NCBI GenBank assembly: GCA_012521395.1
Contig: JAAYML010000127.1
Location: forward strand, 1-64,000
DNA: 64,000 bases
Direction: 5' to 3'
Origin: Candidatus Epulonipiscium sp.
GTDB lineage: Bacteria > Bacillota > Clostridia > Lachnospirales > Defluviitaleaceae
Part shown: one piece after another, positions 1 through 7,609 of the stretch
Position numbering within the stretch: the first letter of the stretch is position 1
Layout of the letters: each line of letters opens with the position of its first letter
Program-made: the position numbers and the translations under genes
Notes under the pieces: generated by a model
Told to the model about the DNA's origin: nothing
What the model saw: the letters and a program-made list of their open reading frames with translations, nothing else
Database searches by the model: none

Positions 1-187
1 CTCACAATCCTATTATTTCTTAGAATCAAAAAATTATTCCTTTATAGTCATATTTAATAACAAGAAAATTCCAATCATATAAATAATAAAAGGTCATTTT
101 ATGTATTTTTGAAAAGTTTCATAAAGTCACATTTTATTTTTCTTAAAATATTATGTATTAAGTAATGTCTTGAAAGGAGATTTTTTA

Positions 188-1084
188 ATGCTGTCCAAAC
201 AAGAATATATCCGACTTTCCATAAAAAATAATTTATTTTTTCAAAGAATCATTAAAGAACATTTATTTTTTATCGAAACAAATTTACCAACAGTGGAAAG
301 CGTTAATATTTCAAGAGCAGACATGTTAAAAAGAAATTTTGAACAACTTCTTGCTGAAACAACTTTTTATGCAAAATGGTTTGTTTCAGAACAAGCAATT
401 AAATCCAATGAGTTTGTAACCCCTTATACCTTAAGAGCTGAAGAGCTAAGCGCAAAACTTACGGGAGCCACGCTTAATACTGAGATTACAAAAGCAGAAT
501 TGTCACTGTTTAATGTTCCGAGCCGCTGCACAACAGAACATTTAGAAGCAATCATTAATGACTTAAATAAACGTTCCATCATTTTAGTAAAGCAAGTCAT
601 AGACTTTCAAAACAAATTATTATTCCTGCTTTCAGAATGTCAGTTATTTATCACCTTATATAACGAAATGCTGGAACATCTTAACCATGAATCCGAATAT
701 TATTTGCGACTATTAGAGTCCTTACAAAACAAAAGCCTGTCTAAAAAGCAGTTATGCAGGGAACTTAATTTCTGGAATCATATTATGGAAAACCATGCGC
801 AATTCATCACTGGCATGTTGGATCCAACAGAAATAAATCTTAAAGAAATTGCAGAAACAATTGCTAAAGAATTCGAAACGCTTATAAAAATATGCCTTCA
901 AACACCTGAGAAAGAAATCCTTAATATGAGCCTTGAAGCAGTAACAGAAATCAGAAACTTCAAAGAAGAAGCAACCAAACAAATACTGTCTTGCAAAATA
1001 AAATCAATTATTCTTCCGCTACTTGCAGACCATGTACTTAGGGAAGCCAATCACTATATCAGACTTTTAAATACAATCAAATAA
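188..1084 (+). CDS. DUF2935 family protein
   Basis: The 298-residue protein is all-helical in character. Its opening MLSKQEYIRLSIKNNLFF and a second half that repeats the same kind of pattern are typical of DUF2935, a Bacillus/Clostridium family of two hemerythrin-like helical repeats with scattered His and Glu residues. No function is established for the family, and metal binding is only an inference from the fold. The start is ATG at 188, after AAAGGAGA at 173-180; an in-frame TTG at 170 lies upstream of that ribosome-binding site and is not used. The gene stands alone on the plus strand. The 187 bases before it are AT-rich, and I see no confident promoter or gene there. Confidence 0.8.
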   Translation: MLSKQEYIRLSIKNNLFFQRIIKEHLFFIETNLPTVESVNISRADMLKRNFEQLLAETTFYAKWFVSEQAIKSNEFVTPYTLRAEELSAKLTGATLNTEITKAELSLFNVPSRCTTEHLEAIINDLNKRSIILVKQVIDFQNKLLFLLSECQLFITLYNEMLEHLNHESEYYLRLLESLQNKSLSKKQLCRELNFWNHIMENHAQFITGMLDPTEINLKEIAETIAKEFETLIKICLQTPEKEILNMSLEAVTEIRNFKEEATKQILSCKIKSIILPLLADHVLREANHYIRLLNTIK

Positions 1085-1137
1085 GCATTTTAATATAGTC
1101 TTCCTCCTATACAATCCATGAAATCCTATACTATATA

Positions 1138-1167
1138 TTTACAATAGTCCCTATGGATGTTTATAAT
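1138..1167 (+). promoter_or_regulatory. SigA-type promoter for the DUF6485 gene
   Basis: TTTACA at 1138-1143 and a perfect TATAAT at 1162-1167 are separated by 18 bases and lie about 30 bases before the ATG at 1198. This matches the vegetative sigma consensus. Confidence 0.6.
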
Positions 1168-1197
1168 ATAATCAGAATGAAGTGTAGGAGGGATAAA

Positions 1198-1386
1198 ATG
1201 ACCTGTAATAATAATGTTCAATGCAACTGCACTTATACATCTTGTTCAAGACACGGAAAATGCTGTGAATGCATCGCATATCATAGAAGATGCAATGAAG
1301 TACCTGGTTGTTTGTTTTCAAAAGCTGGGGAAAGAACCTATGACCGTTCCATAGAAAACCTGTATAATGATTATAAAAACAGATAA
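1198..1386 (+). CDS. Cysteine-rich small protein, DUF6485-like
   Basis: This is a 62-residue protein with nine cysteines ([21 protein letters not shown] and later CNEVPGC), ending in [10 protein letters not shown]. That pattern matches DUF6485, a small clostridial family of unknown function. The cysteine spacing suggests metal or Fe-S binding, but this is inference. The start is ATG at 1198, preceded by GGAGG at 1187-1191; an earlier in-frame ATG at 1153 lies inside the promoter spacer and has no ribosome-binding site. It is a single-gene unit with its own promoter and a hairpin terminator directly behind it. Confidence 0.75.
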   Translation: MTCNNNVQCNCTYTSCSRHGKCCECIAYHRRCNEVPGCLFSKAGERTYDRSIENLYNDYKNR

Positions 1387-1387
1387 A

Positions 1388-1427
1388 AAAACAGCTGCAG
1401 TAATGGATATACTGCAGCTGTTTTTTT
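1388..1427. terminator. Bidirectional rho-independent terminator
   Basis: A perfect 12-bp stem (1391-1402 with 1410-1421, loop ATGGATA) is flanked by A6 on the left and T7 on the right. It can therefore end both the DUF6485 transcript and the converging rsiV transcript. Confidence 0.9.
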
Positions 1428-1435
1428 AATATATT

Positions 1436-2323
1436 TTAACTTATAAAACCATCTTTTGCAAAGTCTTTAATTATTTCTGTTGGAATTTCAAACTCCTGTA
1501 CGCCCATGAAACCCGGAGCGACTTCATATTCATCAAAAACGATTACTAGTTTTCCTTTCTCATTGATATAAAAAGTTGTATCATCATTAATACTTTTAAA
1601 ATCCCATTCTGGAACTTCACTATCTATCCAATAGGTTAAATTTTCATCTTCTTCCATGCGTTTTTTCATCTGCTCTTTGATATTATCGGATATGATCTTT
1701 TTAAAATTAGCATCTTCTCTAAAAAGATCCTTTAATATAATCACTTCTCCGGTTTGCTTATCCAGATGAAAAATTTTAACCTTTTCATTGCCGCTGGCCA
1801 TGACAATCAGCTCATTAAAACGTATAGAAAATAATCTTTCATTATTCGTAATGATTTCATAATCTAAGTTTACTGTTTGTAAGCCTTCTCCTCCTGTAGC
1901 CTCCACTTCTTCCTGATATCTGGAAATTAATTTATTGGTATACTCCTCTATGGATGCATTTATCTTTTTAGTACTCTCTTCCAATATTTTCCCTTCTTCA
2001 TCCTTTACACTTATTTCTGGTATATTAAGGTTTGCTTCCATATCTTTATGTTTACTTTCATAATTGCGAAAATTTACAACTTCAACAACAACATTAAGTA
2101 TAGGAAGCTTTGAAAGACCATAAGCAATATTGGAATTTAAATTAACAAGAATTGTCAGAATAGCTACTATAGCTACCAGAGTTGCACCAAAATCTTTAAA
2201 AATATTTAATGCTTTTTCTTTCTTTTTGGCTTTTTTTATAGTTTTTTCAACAAGTTCCAAAGTATTTTGAGGAACTTCAATCTCTTCGTATTTTCTTTTT
2301 AATTCATCTAAGTTATTATTCAT
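1436..2323 (-). CDS. rsiV: RsiV-like anti-sigma factor (DUF3298 domain)
   Basis: This 295-residue protein has a charged cytoplasmic N-terminus of about 43 residues, one membrane segment at about 44-61 and an extracytoplasmic part. The C-terminal region contains FHLDKQTGEVIILKDLF and VFDEYEVAPGFMGVQEF, hallmarks of DUF3298 and of Bacillus subtilis RsiV. RsiV holds SigV inactive and is cleaved when it binds lysozyme. That trigger is known for the family but is not shown here. The start is ATG at 2323 after AGGAGG; an in-frame ATG at 2350 would start inside the sigma gene without a ribosome-binding site. The gene overlaps the sigma gene by 8 bases, so the two are probably translationally coupled. 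A small-residue site (SNIA) follows the membrane helix, where signal peptidase could cut. Confidence 0.85.
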   Translation of the reverse strand: MNNNLDELKRKYEEIEVPQNTLELVEKTIKKAKKKEKALNIFKDFGATLVAIVAILTILVNLNSNIAYGLSKLPILNVVVEVVNFRNYESKHKDMEANLNIPEISVKDEEGKILEESTKKINASIEEYTNKLISRYQEEVEATGGEGLQTVNLDYEIITNNERLFSIRFNELIVMASGNEKVKIFHLDKQTGEVIILKDLFREDANFKKIISDNIKEQMKKRMEEDENLTYWIDSEVPEWDFKSINDDTTFYINEKGKLVIVFDEYEVAPGFMGVQEFEIPTEIIKDFAKDGFIS

Positions 2324-2807
2324 TTTTATAACCTCCTTTTTCCATATCAACCCGTAATTTTTTCAATGCCCGGTAAAGAATTGATTTAATAGTATTCGGA
2401 TTTTCCTGTAAAACTCCAGCAATATCATTAATTTTCATGTCTTCAAAAAACCTCAGCACTATTACAAGACGCTCTTTATCTGTCAGATTTTGCAACGAAT
2501 TTATAAGATCTAAGTCTCTGTTTGTTTCTTCTTTAATCTCTTCCGTCATTTTCTCTACTAAACTTTCTTTATTTCTCTTATGTAATATATCTAAAGAGGT
2601 GTTAATTACTATCCTGTATAGCCAGGATTTTATGTATTCATAGTGCTTAATTTTCGACGCATTTCTAATGGCCTTATATACACTTTCTTGTACCACATCT
2701 AAAGCATCTGCTTCATTTTTCACATAAGTATAAGCTAAGCGGTACATGGATTTATAGGATTTTAATATTTCTTCTTCAACATACATTTTCATCTTCTTTG
2801 AAGCCAT
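2316..2807 (-). CDS. sigV: ECF sigma factor, SigV-like
   Basis: The 163-residue protein has only sigma regions 2 (about residues 15-80, with YVKNEADALDVVQE and SWLYRIVIN) and 4 (about 110-160, with LTDKERLVIVLRFFEDM and a helix-turn-helix). That is the standard ECF architecture. Pairing with an RsiV-like anti-sigma supports a SigV-type role in an envelope or lysozyme stress response; the exact stimulus is inferred. The ATG at 2807 follows AAAGGAGG. A TGAAAC/CGGTCT promoter lies immediately upstream, so the pair is probably autoregulated. No oatA-like target gene is present nearby. Confidence 0.88.
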   Translation of the reverse strand: MASKKMKMYVEEEILKSYKSMYRLAYTYVKNEADALDVVQESVYKAIRNASKIKHYEYIKSWLYRIVINTSLDILHKRNKESLVEKMTEEIKEETNRDLDLINSLQNLTDKERLVIVLRFFEDMKINDIAGVLQENPNTIKSILYRALKKLRVDMEKGGYKNE

Positions 2808-2830
2808 TGAGGTCCTCCTTTCTATCCATA

Positions 2831-2858
2831 AGACCGGCTAATCGTTTAAAAAGTTTCA
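2831..2858 (-). promoter_or_regulatory. ECF-type promoter of the sigV-rsiV pair
   Basis: On the minus strand TGAAAC (2853-2858) is followed after 16 bases by CGGTCT (2831-2836). The TGAAAC -35 box with a CGTC-like -10 box is the consensus class of many ECF sigma factors. It ends about 24 bases before the start codon. Confidence 0.6.
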
Positions 2859-2883
2859 ATAAATGCTTATTTTTTTGCATAAC

Positions 2884-2921
2884 AAAAACACCTCTGTTCA
2901 TTTTATTAACAGAGATGTTTT
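2884..2921 (-). terminator. Terminator of the pyrR-uraA transcript
   Basis: A 14-bp stem pairs 2885-2898 with 2908-2921. One pair is G-U on the minus strand, and the stem is followed there by TTTTT. It is the first hairpin after uraA, about 130 bases past its stop. Confidence 0.65.
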
Positions 2922-3048
2922 AATTAAAAAAATTGCCACAAGAAAACACCAGCTATAAATAAACCATAAATATTTAAAATTGATCATTTAAAAGAAATAT
3001 ACAGTTCTAATGTATATTCACTGACAACATATCAAACACATTTTAGAA

Positions 3049-4281
3049 TTATATATTTTCTGGTAACAACTTATTTAGAGCGACTCCTAAAATTGCCGCA
3101 ATCGTCAAACCTGAAAGCATTAAGTTCCCATAAACAGGAATACTCTCAATCCCTATTCCGCATACCAAAATAACAGCAGCAATCAAAAGATTACGACTAT
3201 ATGAAAAATCTAACTTTGCTTCAATTAAAATTCTAACCCCGACACTGGCAATCATCCCAAATAAAACAATACTAATTCCACCCATTACTGGTGTCGGAAT
3301 ACAACTGATAATTGCACCTACTTTTCCCAACATACTAATGATAATTGCAAAAACTGCTGCTATTCTAAGAATTGCAGGATCATATACCTTTGTAACTGCT
3401 AAAACACCAGTATTTTCGCTATAAGTCGTATTTGCCGGTCCACCAATTAAACCTGCCACAAGTGTACCTAAACCATCACCTAACATTGTCCTGTGAACAC
3501 CAGGTTCTTTAAAGAAATCTTTACCTACTACAGCACTATTCGTGGTAACGTCCCCAATATGTTCAATAAATACAACCAAAGCAATTGGTGCTATTGCTAA
3601 AACCCCACTTAATGTAAATTCTGGTAAAGTAATAATTTGTTCAAAATTTTCAATGCCAAACCATCTTGCATCAGCAATCACGGCTGTATCCACCAAACCT
3701 AAAGGTAAAGAAACCAGATATCCAACAGCAACTGCTATTAATATTGGCACCAGTTTAAAAAATCCCTTAGCAAAAATAGAAACAACAATCATTGTAATAA
3801 GAACAATTGAAGAAACCAGCAAATATTTTAAATCAAATGAACCTTGATTAAACAGACTGTTATTGATTGCCGTAGGACTTAAATTAAGACCAATAACCAT
3901 AATAATCGGTCCTGCAACAATTGGTGGGAAAAAGGAACGTACCTTTTCAACACCAAACAATTTAATAATTCCTGCCATAAGGACATATATTAAACCTGCA
4001 ACAATTATACCACCTTTTACAGCTCCTAAACCTTCATCCTTAAGAACCAGTGCTATTGCATTAATAAAAGCAAAACTAGAACCCAAAAAAACAGGTACCA
4101 TCCCCTTGGTACATAAATGAAAAACCAATGTTCCTAATCCTGCTGAAAGAATTGCAATGGCAGGATCCAGGCCAGTCAACATAGGGACTAGCACAGTTGC
4201 CCCAAACATCGCCAAAACATGTTGAAGGCCTAAAATAATTTTTTCTTGAGTTGACACAGCAGTTTGTGTTGATTTTGACAT
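3049..4281 (-). CDS. uraA: Uracil permease, NCS2 family
   Basis: This is a 410-residue, strongly hydrophobic protein with about 12-14 membrane segments. The NCS2 signature reads TTYSENTGVLAVTKVYD, close to the substrate-binding helix of UraA/PyrP. QHVLAMFGATVLVP near the N-terminus is also typical. It imports uracil with protons across the cytoplasmic membrane. It lies 25 bases after pyrR in the same direction, the same pairing as pyrR-pyrP in Bacillus. No second attenuator separates the two, so both probably answer to the single leader upstream of pyrR. The ATG follows GGGAGG. Confidence 0.93.
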   Translation of the reverse strand: MSKSTQTAVSTQEKIILGLQHVLAMFGATVLVPMLTGLDPAIAILSAGLGTLVFHLCTKGMVPVFLGSSFAFINAIALVLKDEGLGAVKGGIIVAGLIYVLMAGIIKLFGVEKVRSFFPPIVAGPIIMVIGLNLSPTAINNSLFNQGSFDLKYLLVSSIVLITMIVVSIFAKGFFKLVPILIAVAVGYLVSLPLGLVDTAVIADARWFGIENFEQIITLPEFTLSGVLAIAPIALVVFIEHIGDVTTNSAVVGKDFFKEPGVHRTMLGDGLGTLVAGLIGGPANTTYSENTGVLAVTKVYDPAILRIAAVFAIIISMLGKVGAIISCIPTPVMGGISIVLFGMIASVGVRILIEAKLDFSYSRNLLIAAVILVCGIGIESIPVYGNLMLSGLTIAAILGVALNKLLPENI

Positions 4282-4306
4282 AAAATTCCTCCCAACTATT
4301 ATTTTT

Positions 4307-4849
4307 CTAAGGCATTGTTTTTTCTAAGATAACCATGTTCTGATTATCCGTTTCATCCAGTAGTACCCTTACAATTTCACTTTTTGAGGTTGGTATATTC
4401 TTACCAACAAAATCCGGCCGTATAGGAAGTTCCCTATGTCCCCTGTCAATTAAAACAGCCAACTGAATAAATTGAGGCCTTCCTGCATCAATCAGAGCAT
4501 CAATTGCTGCCCTGACCGTTCTTCCAGTATAGATAACATCATCCACTAAAACAACCGTTTTATCATTTACATCATGTTTAAGATTTGTATTATGAACGAC
4601 CGGCTGAATAGAACGGTGTTTTAAATCATCCCTGTAAAAAGTAATATCTATCGTATCTACAGGCACCTGAACATTTTCCACTTCAAATATTTTTTGAGCA
4701 ATTCTTTGAGCAAGAGGAATCCCTCTGGTTTTAATACCTATCAGTAAAAGTTTATCTACACCTTTATTTCTTTCTATAATTTCATGAGATATTCTGGTAA
4801 GTGCCCTTTGAATAGCCTTTTCGTCTAATAAAATTTTATACTCCGTCAA
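4307..4849 (-). CDS. pyrR: PyrR: pyrimidine operon attenuation protein / uracil phosphoribosyltransferase
   Basis: This 180-residue protein is full length for the family and carries the PRPP-binding motif [13 protein letters not shown] at about 99-111. PyrR senses UMP or UTP and binds a conserved loop in pyr leader RNA to favour termination; many members also convert uracil and PRPP to UMP. The start is TTG at 4849, because GGAGGTG stands seven or so bases ahead and no ATG fits. The gene follows rluD, as in Bacillus. Its 325-base leader holds a matching attenuator, so it probably regulates itself and uraA. No pyrimidine biosynthesis genes follow. Confidence 0.94.
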   Translation of the reverse strand: MTEYKILLDEKAIQRALTRISHEIIERNKGVDKLLLIGIKTRGIPLAQRIAQKIFEVENVQVPVDTIDITFYRDDLKHRSIQPVVHNTNLKHDVNDKTVVLVDDVIYTGRTVRAAIDALIDAGRPQFIQLAVLIDRGHRELPIRPDFVGKNIPTSKSEIVRVLLDETDNQNMVILEKTMP

Positions 4850-5043
4850 AAATACACCTCCTCAACAGAAAATATCTTCAGAATACAATCATTCTAAACC
4901 AAGATATTCTTAAATCATAATACCCGCTAATTGAAATTTTCTAAAAATATAACACCCTCAAAAAAGCTTGAATAATTCCTGAACAAGTCTCCTAAAATCA
5001 TTGGAATCCTAATAAAGCAAAATTTATCTATTGAAAAAACCCA

Positions 5044-5072
5044 CAAAAAAACCTCATAGCGAGAGCTAGAGG
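5044..5072 (-). terminator. Intrinsic terminator of the pyr leader
   Basis: The complements of 5052-5060 and 5065-5072 form an 8-bp stem with one bulged U and a UCUC loop. A run of seven to eight U follows. This is the terminating arm of the attenuator. Confidence 0.8.
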
Positions 5073-5125
5073 CCATAATACTCATATAAGCAGCAAATGA
5101 CATCCTTATTAGTCTCTCGGACTAA
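5044..5125 (-). promoter_or_regulatory. PyrR-responsive transcription attenuator
   Basis: The minus-strand RNA first forms a PyrR-type loop, AGUCCGAGAGACU (complement of 5111-5123) closed by UUAGU/ACUAA. It ends in a terminator: CCUC-UAGC paired with GCUA-U-GAGG, followed by seven U (5044-5072). The segment CGAGAG-A-CUA of the first loop can instead pair with UAGCUCUCG of the terminator (complement of 5060-5068). That gives a competing antiterminator of 9 bp with one bulge. The three exclusive pairings are exactly the known pyr logic. The loop is one base shorter than the Bacillus consensus. From the terminator to pyrR (4850-5043) I see nothing except the pyrR ribosome-binding site. Confidence 0.8.
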
Positions 5126-5148
5126 TTTAAAGGAATTTTATTATTTAA

Positions 5149-5177
5149 AATATATCACAGCTTAAACTAATTGTCTA
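5149..5177 (-). promoter_or_regulatory. SigA-type promoter of pyrR-uraA
   Basis: On the minus strand TAGACA (5172-5177) and TATATT (5149-5154) are exactly 17 bases apart. Each matches the consensus at five of six positions. The -35 box overlaps the rluD stop codon, and transcription would start just ahead of the PyrR-binding loop. Confidence 0.72.
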
Positions 5178-6104
5178 TAATTTTTTTTCTCTATTCCGAA
5201 GTAAATTTAAAAGTTCATTAAAATAATCTGGTAATGGCGCTTCAAACTCCATATACTCCCTGGTTGAAGGATGATAAAAGCCTAAAAATCTCGCATGCAA
5301 CATTTGCCCATTTAATTTAAATGGTTGCTTTTTAGGTCCATAAGTATCATCCCCTAATACAGGATGTCCAATATGCTTCATATGAACTCTTATTTGATGG
5401 GTTCTGCCTGTCTCCAGCCTGGCTTCAATATAAGTAAAATCACCAAACCTTTCTAAAACTCTGAAATGGGTAATAGCTTCCTTCGAATTTTTAACTGTTA
5501 CAGCCATTTTTTTACGATCTTTTGGATCTCTCCCAATTGGAGCATTAATCGTACCATAATCCTCAACAAGATTATTGTAAACAATGGCATGATATTCTCT
5601 TACAATAGCACGTTCTTTTAATTGTATTGTCAATTCCTGATGAGCACGATCATTCTTAGCTGCAATCAAAATGCCTGAGGTATCCTTATCAAGCCGGTGA
5701 ACAATTCCTGGTCTCAAAGAGCCATTAATACCTGATAAGCCATCACGACAATGAAACAATAATGCATTCACCAAAGTCCCACTGTAATGACCTGCTGCAG
5801 GATGAACCACCATACCCTGAGCTTTATTAATGACTATAACATCTTCATCCTCATAAACAATATCTAAAGGGATATCTTCCGCTTGTATTTCAATAGGTTC
5901 TGCCTCAGGAATTTCCACATAAAGCAGATCCTTATGCTTAAGTTTATAATTTGACCTGGTCGCTTTCTGATTAACCTGGATTCTTTTTTCATTAATTAAT
6001 TTTTGTATATAGGATCTGGAGCAATTTTCGATTTTTTCTGATAAATATACATCAATCCTTTTTCCCGCCTCTTCTGCTTCAACAAAAAATTCAAAAAAAT
6101 CCAT
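5175..6104 (-). CDS. rluD: 23S rRNA pseudouridine synthase, RluD family
   Basis: The 309-residue protein has an N-terminal S4 RNA-binding domain (about residues 13-75) and a PseudoU_synth_2 catalytic domain. The active-site motif HRLDKDTSG places the catalytic aspartate at about 139. The family isomerises uridines in 23S rRNA helix 69; the Bacillus equivalent is YlyB. It follows lspA by about 90 bases in the same direction, reproducing the lspA-ylyB-pyrR order of Bacillus. The ATG follows AGGAAG. Specificity among RluC/RluD-type targets cannot be fixed from sequence alone. Confidence 0.9.
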   Translation of the reverse strand: MDFFEFFVEAEEAGKRIDVYLSEKIENCSRSYIQKLINEKRIQVNQKATRSNYKLKHKDLLYVEIPEAEPIEIQAEDIPLDIVYEDEDVIVINKAQGMVVHPAAGHYSGTLVNALLFHCRDGLSGINGSLRPGIVHRLDKDTSGILIAAKNDRAHQELTIQLKERAIVREYHAIVYNNLVEDYGTINAPIGRDPKDRKKMAVTVKNSKEAITHFRVLERFGDFTYIEARLETGRTHQIRVHMKHIGHPVLGDDTYGPKKQPFKLNGQMLHARFLGFYHPSTREYMEFEAPLPDYFNELLNLLRNREKKL

Positions 6105-6197
6105 TACTCAACTTCCTTTTATTTCATCATTATAATTATCTGTTCTTTTTTTATATTTTTACCATATCCTGAATGTTTTATATCTTATCTTAAATGG

Positions 6198-6755
6198 TTA
6201 TTGCTTTTCATCCCCGCTTATCATTTTAATTTCATCCTTAAATAATTCTTCTTTATGAGTATCCGCTGCTTTTTCTATTTTAGTCTTTCCAACTTCCATT
6301 TCATCTTCAGTTAAAAATAAAATTAAAAGACTTAGAAAAATGGTTCCGATAACAACACATACATCTGCTACATTAAATACAGGAAAATTAATCAATCGAA
6401 AATCAAAAAAATCAACGACATAACCTAAACGGATTCGGTCTATTAAATTACCTAACGCCCCGGAAAAAATCAAAATAAGACATAACCTAATCCGATTATA
6501 AGGTTTTTTCTTAGGCAATTTTAAATAGTAATATGAAATACCAAGTAAAACAACAAGCGTAATCATTATAAAAAATAATCTTTTATTTTGCAGTATACCA
6601 AAAGCTGCACCTTCATTTTCCACATAAGTAAAATGGAATACATTTTGAATAATTGGAAAAGTACGCATTTCTTTTAAATGTACGACTGCTTTGTATTTTG
6701 AAAACTGATCAAGTGCAACCAAAGACAATACAGCTAATATAAACGTAACTACCAA
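6198..6755 (-). CDS. lspA: Lipoprotein signal peptidase (signal peptidase II)
   Basis: Four membrane segments and the two catalytic aspartates, in GNLIDR (about D106) and FNVADV (about D131), identify LspA. This enzyme removes signal peptides from lipidated prolipoproteins. I place the start at TTG 6755, after GAGGGAGAG; the in-frame ATG at 6800 has no ribosome-binding site and would add 15 hydrophilic residues unlike the family. An unusual feature is a charged cytoplasmic tail of about 35 residues after the last helix (from about residue 150), beyond the usual 150-165-residue length. The gene lies between the YteA-type gene and rluD. Confidence 0.92.
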   Translation of the reverse strand: MVVTFILAVLSLVALDQFSKYKAVVHLKEMRTFPIIQNVFHFTYVENEGAAFGILQNKRLFFIMITLVVLLGISYYYLKLPKKKPYNRIRLCLILIFSGALGNLIDRIRLGYVVDFFDFRLINFPVFNVADVCVVIGTIFLSLLILFLTEDEMEVGKTKIEKAADTHKEELFKDEIKMISGDEKQ

Positions 6756-6821
6756 TTTTCTCTCTCCCTCAAAACAAAAAACATAATATAAATCATCCAT
6801 TAATCAATTTTTACATAGTAT

Positions 6822-7457
6822 TTAATATAAAGAGTTCTTTCTATCCTTATTCGTTAACACATCCATCTCTTCGATGGATTCAATTGAAGCATCATAAATA
6901 TTATGAATGTCATCGTAATCTTTAATTGGTCCTCCCATATCCTGCATATTATCAGCTGAACCATAAACCTGTAAATGCCTGTAAACTTCCAGGGCAGGAT
7001 CCAGTTCATCTCCTTGGACTAATCCATTATCAATCATTGGTTCTAAAAGCTCCTCTTCAATTGGACGCCTTCTTTGATATTCATCTTCATTTGTAAGGCG
7101 TGCCTTAGCGCAGTTAATACATTCTCTTGCATAAGGAATTGCCTTTAAACGCTCATAATCAATTTCAGAAGAACAAGTTTCGCAAATACCGTAGGTTCCC
7201 TTTTCTATTTTTTCAATAGCATCATTGATATCATCCAAGAGTTTTTGCTGATTATTATTTAATGTCATCATCTTTTCCATTTCGAAACTTTCGCTGCCAA
7301 TGTCCGCAGGATGATTATCATAACTGGATAATTCCCCAGTCCATTCTAAAAGGGAAGTTTTTGATCCATTTTCTTTCATTTTTCTAAGTTGAACTTCCGC
7401 TTCAGCCTTTTCTTTTAATAAAATCGCCTCTAACTCTTTTATCATTTTATCGTCCAT
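6822..7457 (-). CDS. yteA: TraR/DksA-type zinc-finger protein, YteA-like
   Basis: The 211-residue protein has a helical N-terminal hairpin. A C4 zinc finger follows, with Cys92, Cys95, Cys113 and Cys116 (CETC, then CINC). After it comes an acidic C-terminal tail typical of the YteA subfamily found in spore formers. DksA relatives bind in the RNA polymerase secondary channel; that YteA does so is inference. In Bacillus a YteA-type gene (ylyA) also precedes lspA, so the position fits. The ATG at 7457 follows GGAGG. Confidence 0.85.
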   Translation of the reverse strand: MDDKMIKELEAILLKEKAEAEVQLRKMKENGSKTSLLEWTGELSSYDNHPADIGSESFEMEKMMTLNNNQQKLLDDINDAIEKIEKGTYGICETCSSEIDYERLKAIPYARECINCAKARLTNEDEYQRRRPIEEELLEPMIDNGLVQGDELDPALEVYRHLQVYGSADNMQDMGGPIKDYDDIHNIYDASIESIEEMDVLTNKDRKNSLY

Positions 7458-7589
7458 ATACTTGCCTCCATTTTATTTAATTTTTTATACTTTTTTCCTT
7501 TATACTTCATCCTTTTCCCATCAGCCTTCTTATCTTTAGCTTTCCCAGGCTGATAAAAAGCATAATGGAAACTGGAGGCAACACATAAG

Positions 7590-7609
7590 AAAAACGTGCT
7601 AAAGCACGT
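7590..7609 (-). terminator. Terminator of the divIVA-aroB transcript
   Basis: A 6-bp stem ACGTGC/GCACGT (7594-7609) with a four-base loop is followed on the minus strand by TTTTT. The aroB stop codon (7599-7601) lies inside the hairpin. Confidence 0.75.

Noticed and set aside
1..187. SigE- or SigK-like boxes ahead of the DUF2935 gene (GTCATATT, CATATAAAT)
   Set aside because: The spacing of about 21 bases between the boxes is wrong for either sigma factor.
1153..1197. Longer start of the DUF6485 gene at ATG 1153
   Set aside because: That ATG lies in the promoter spacer, upstream of the -10 box, and has no ribosome-binding site; ATG 1198 follows GGAGG.
3542..4120. Two plus-strand open frames of 85-101 codons opposite uraA
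   Set aside because: They mirror the membrane helices of the real uraA gene and have no start signals.
5044..5125. T-box or tRNA-like leader ahead of pyrR
   Set aside because: There is no T-box core sequence or specifier loop, while the PyrR loop and its antiterminator fit well.
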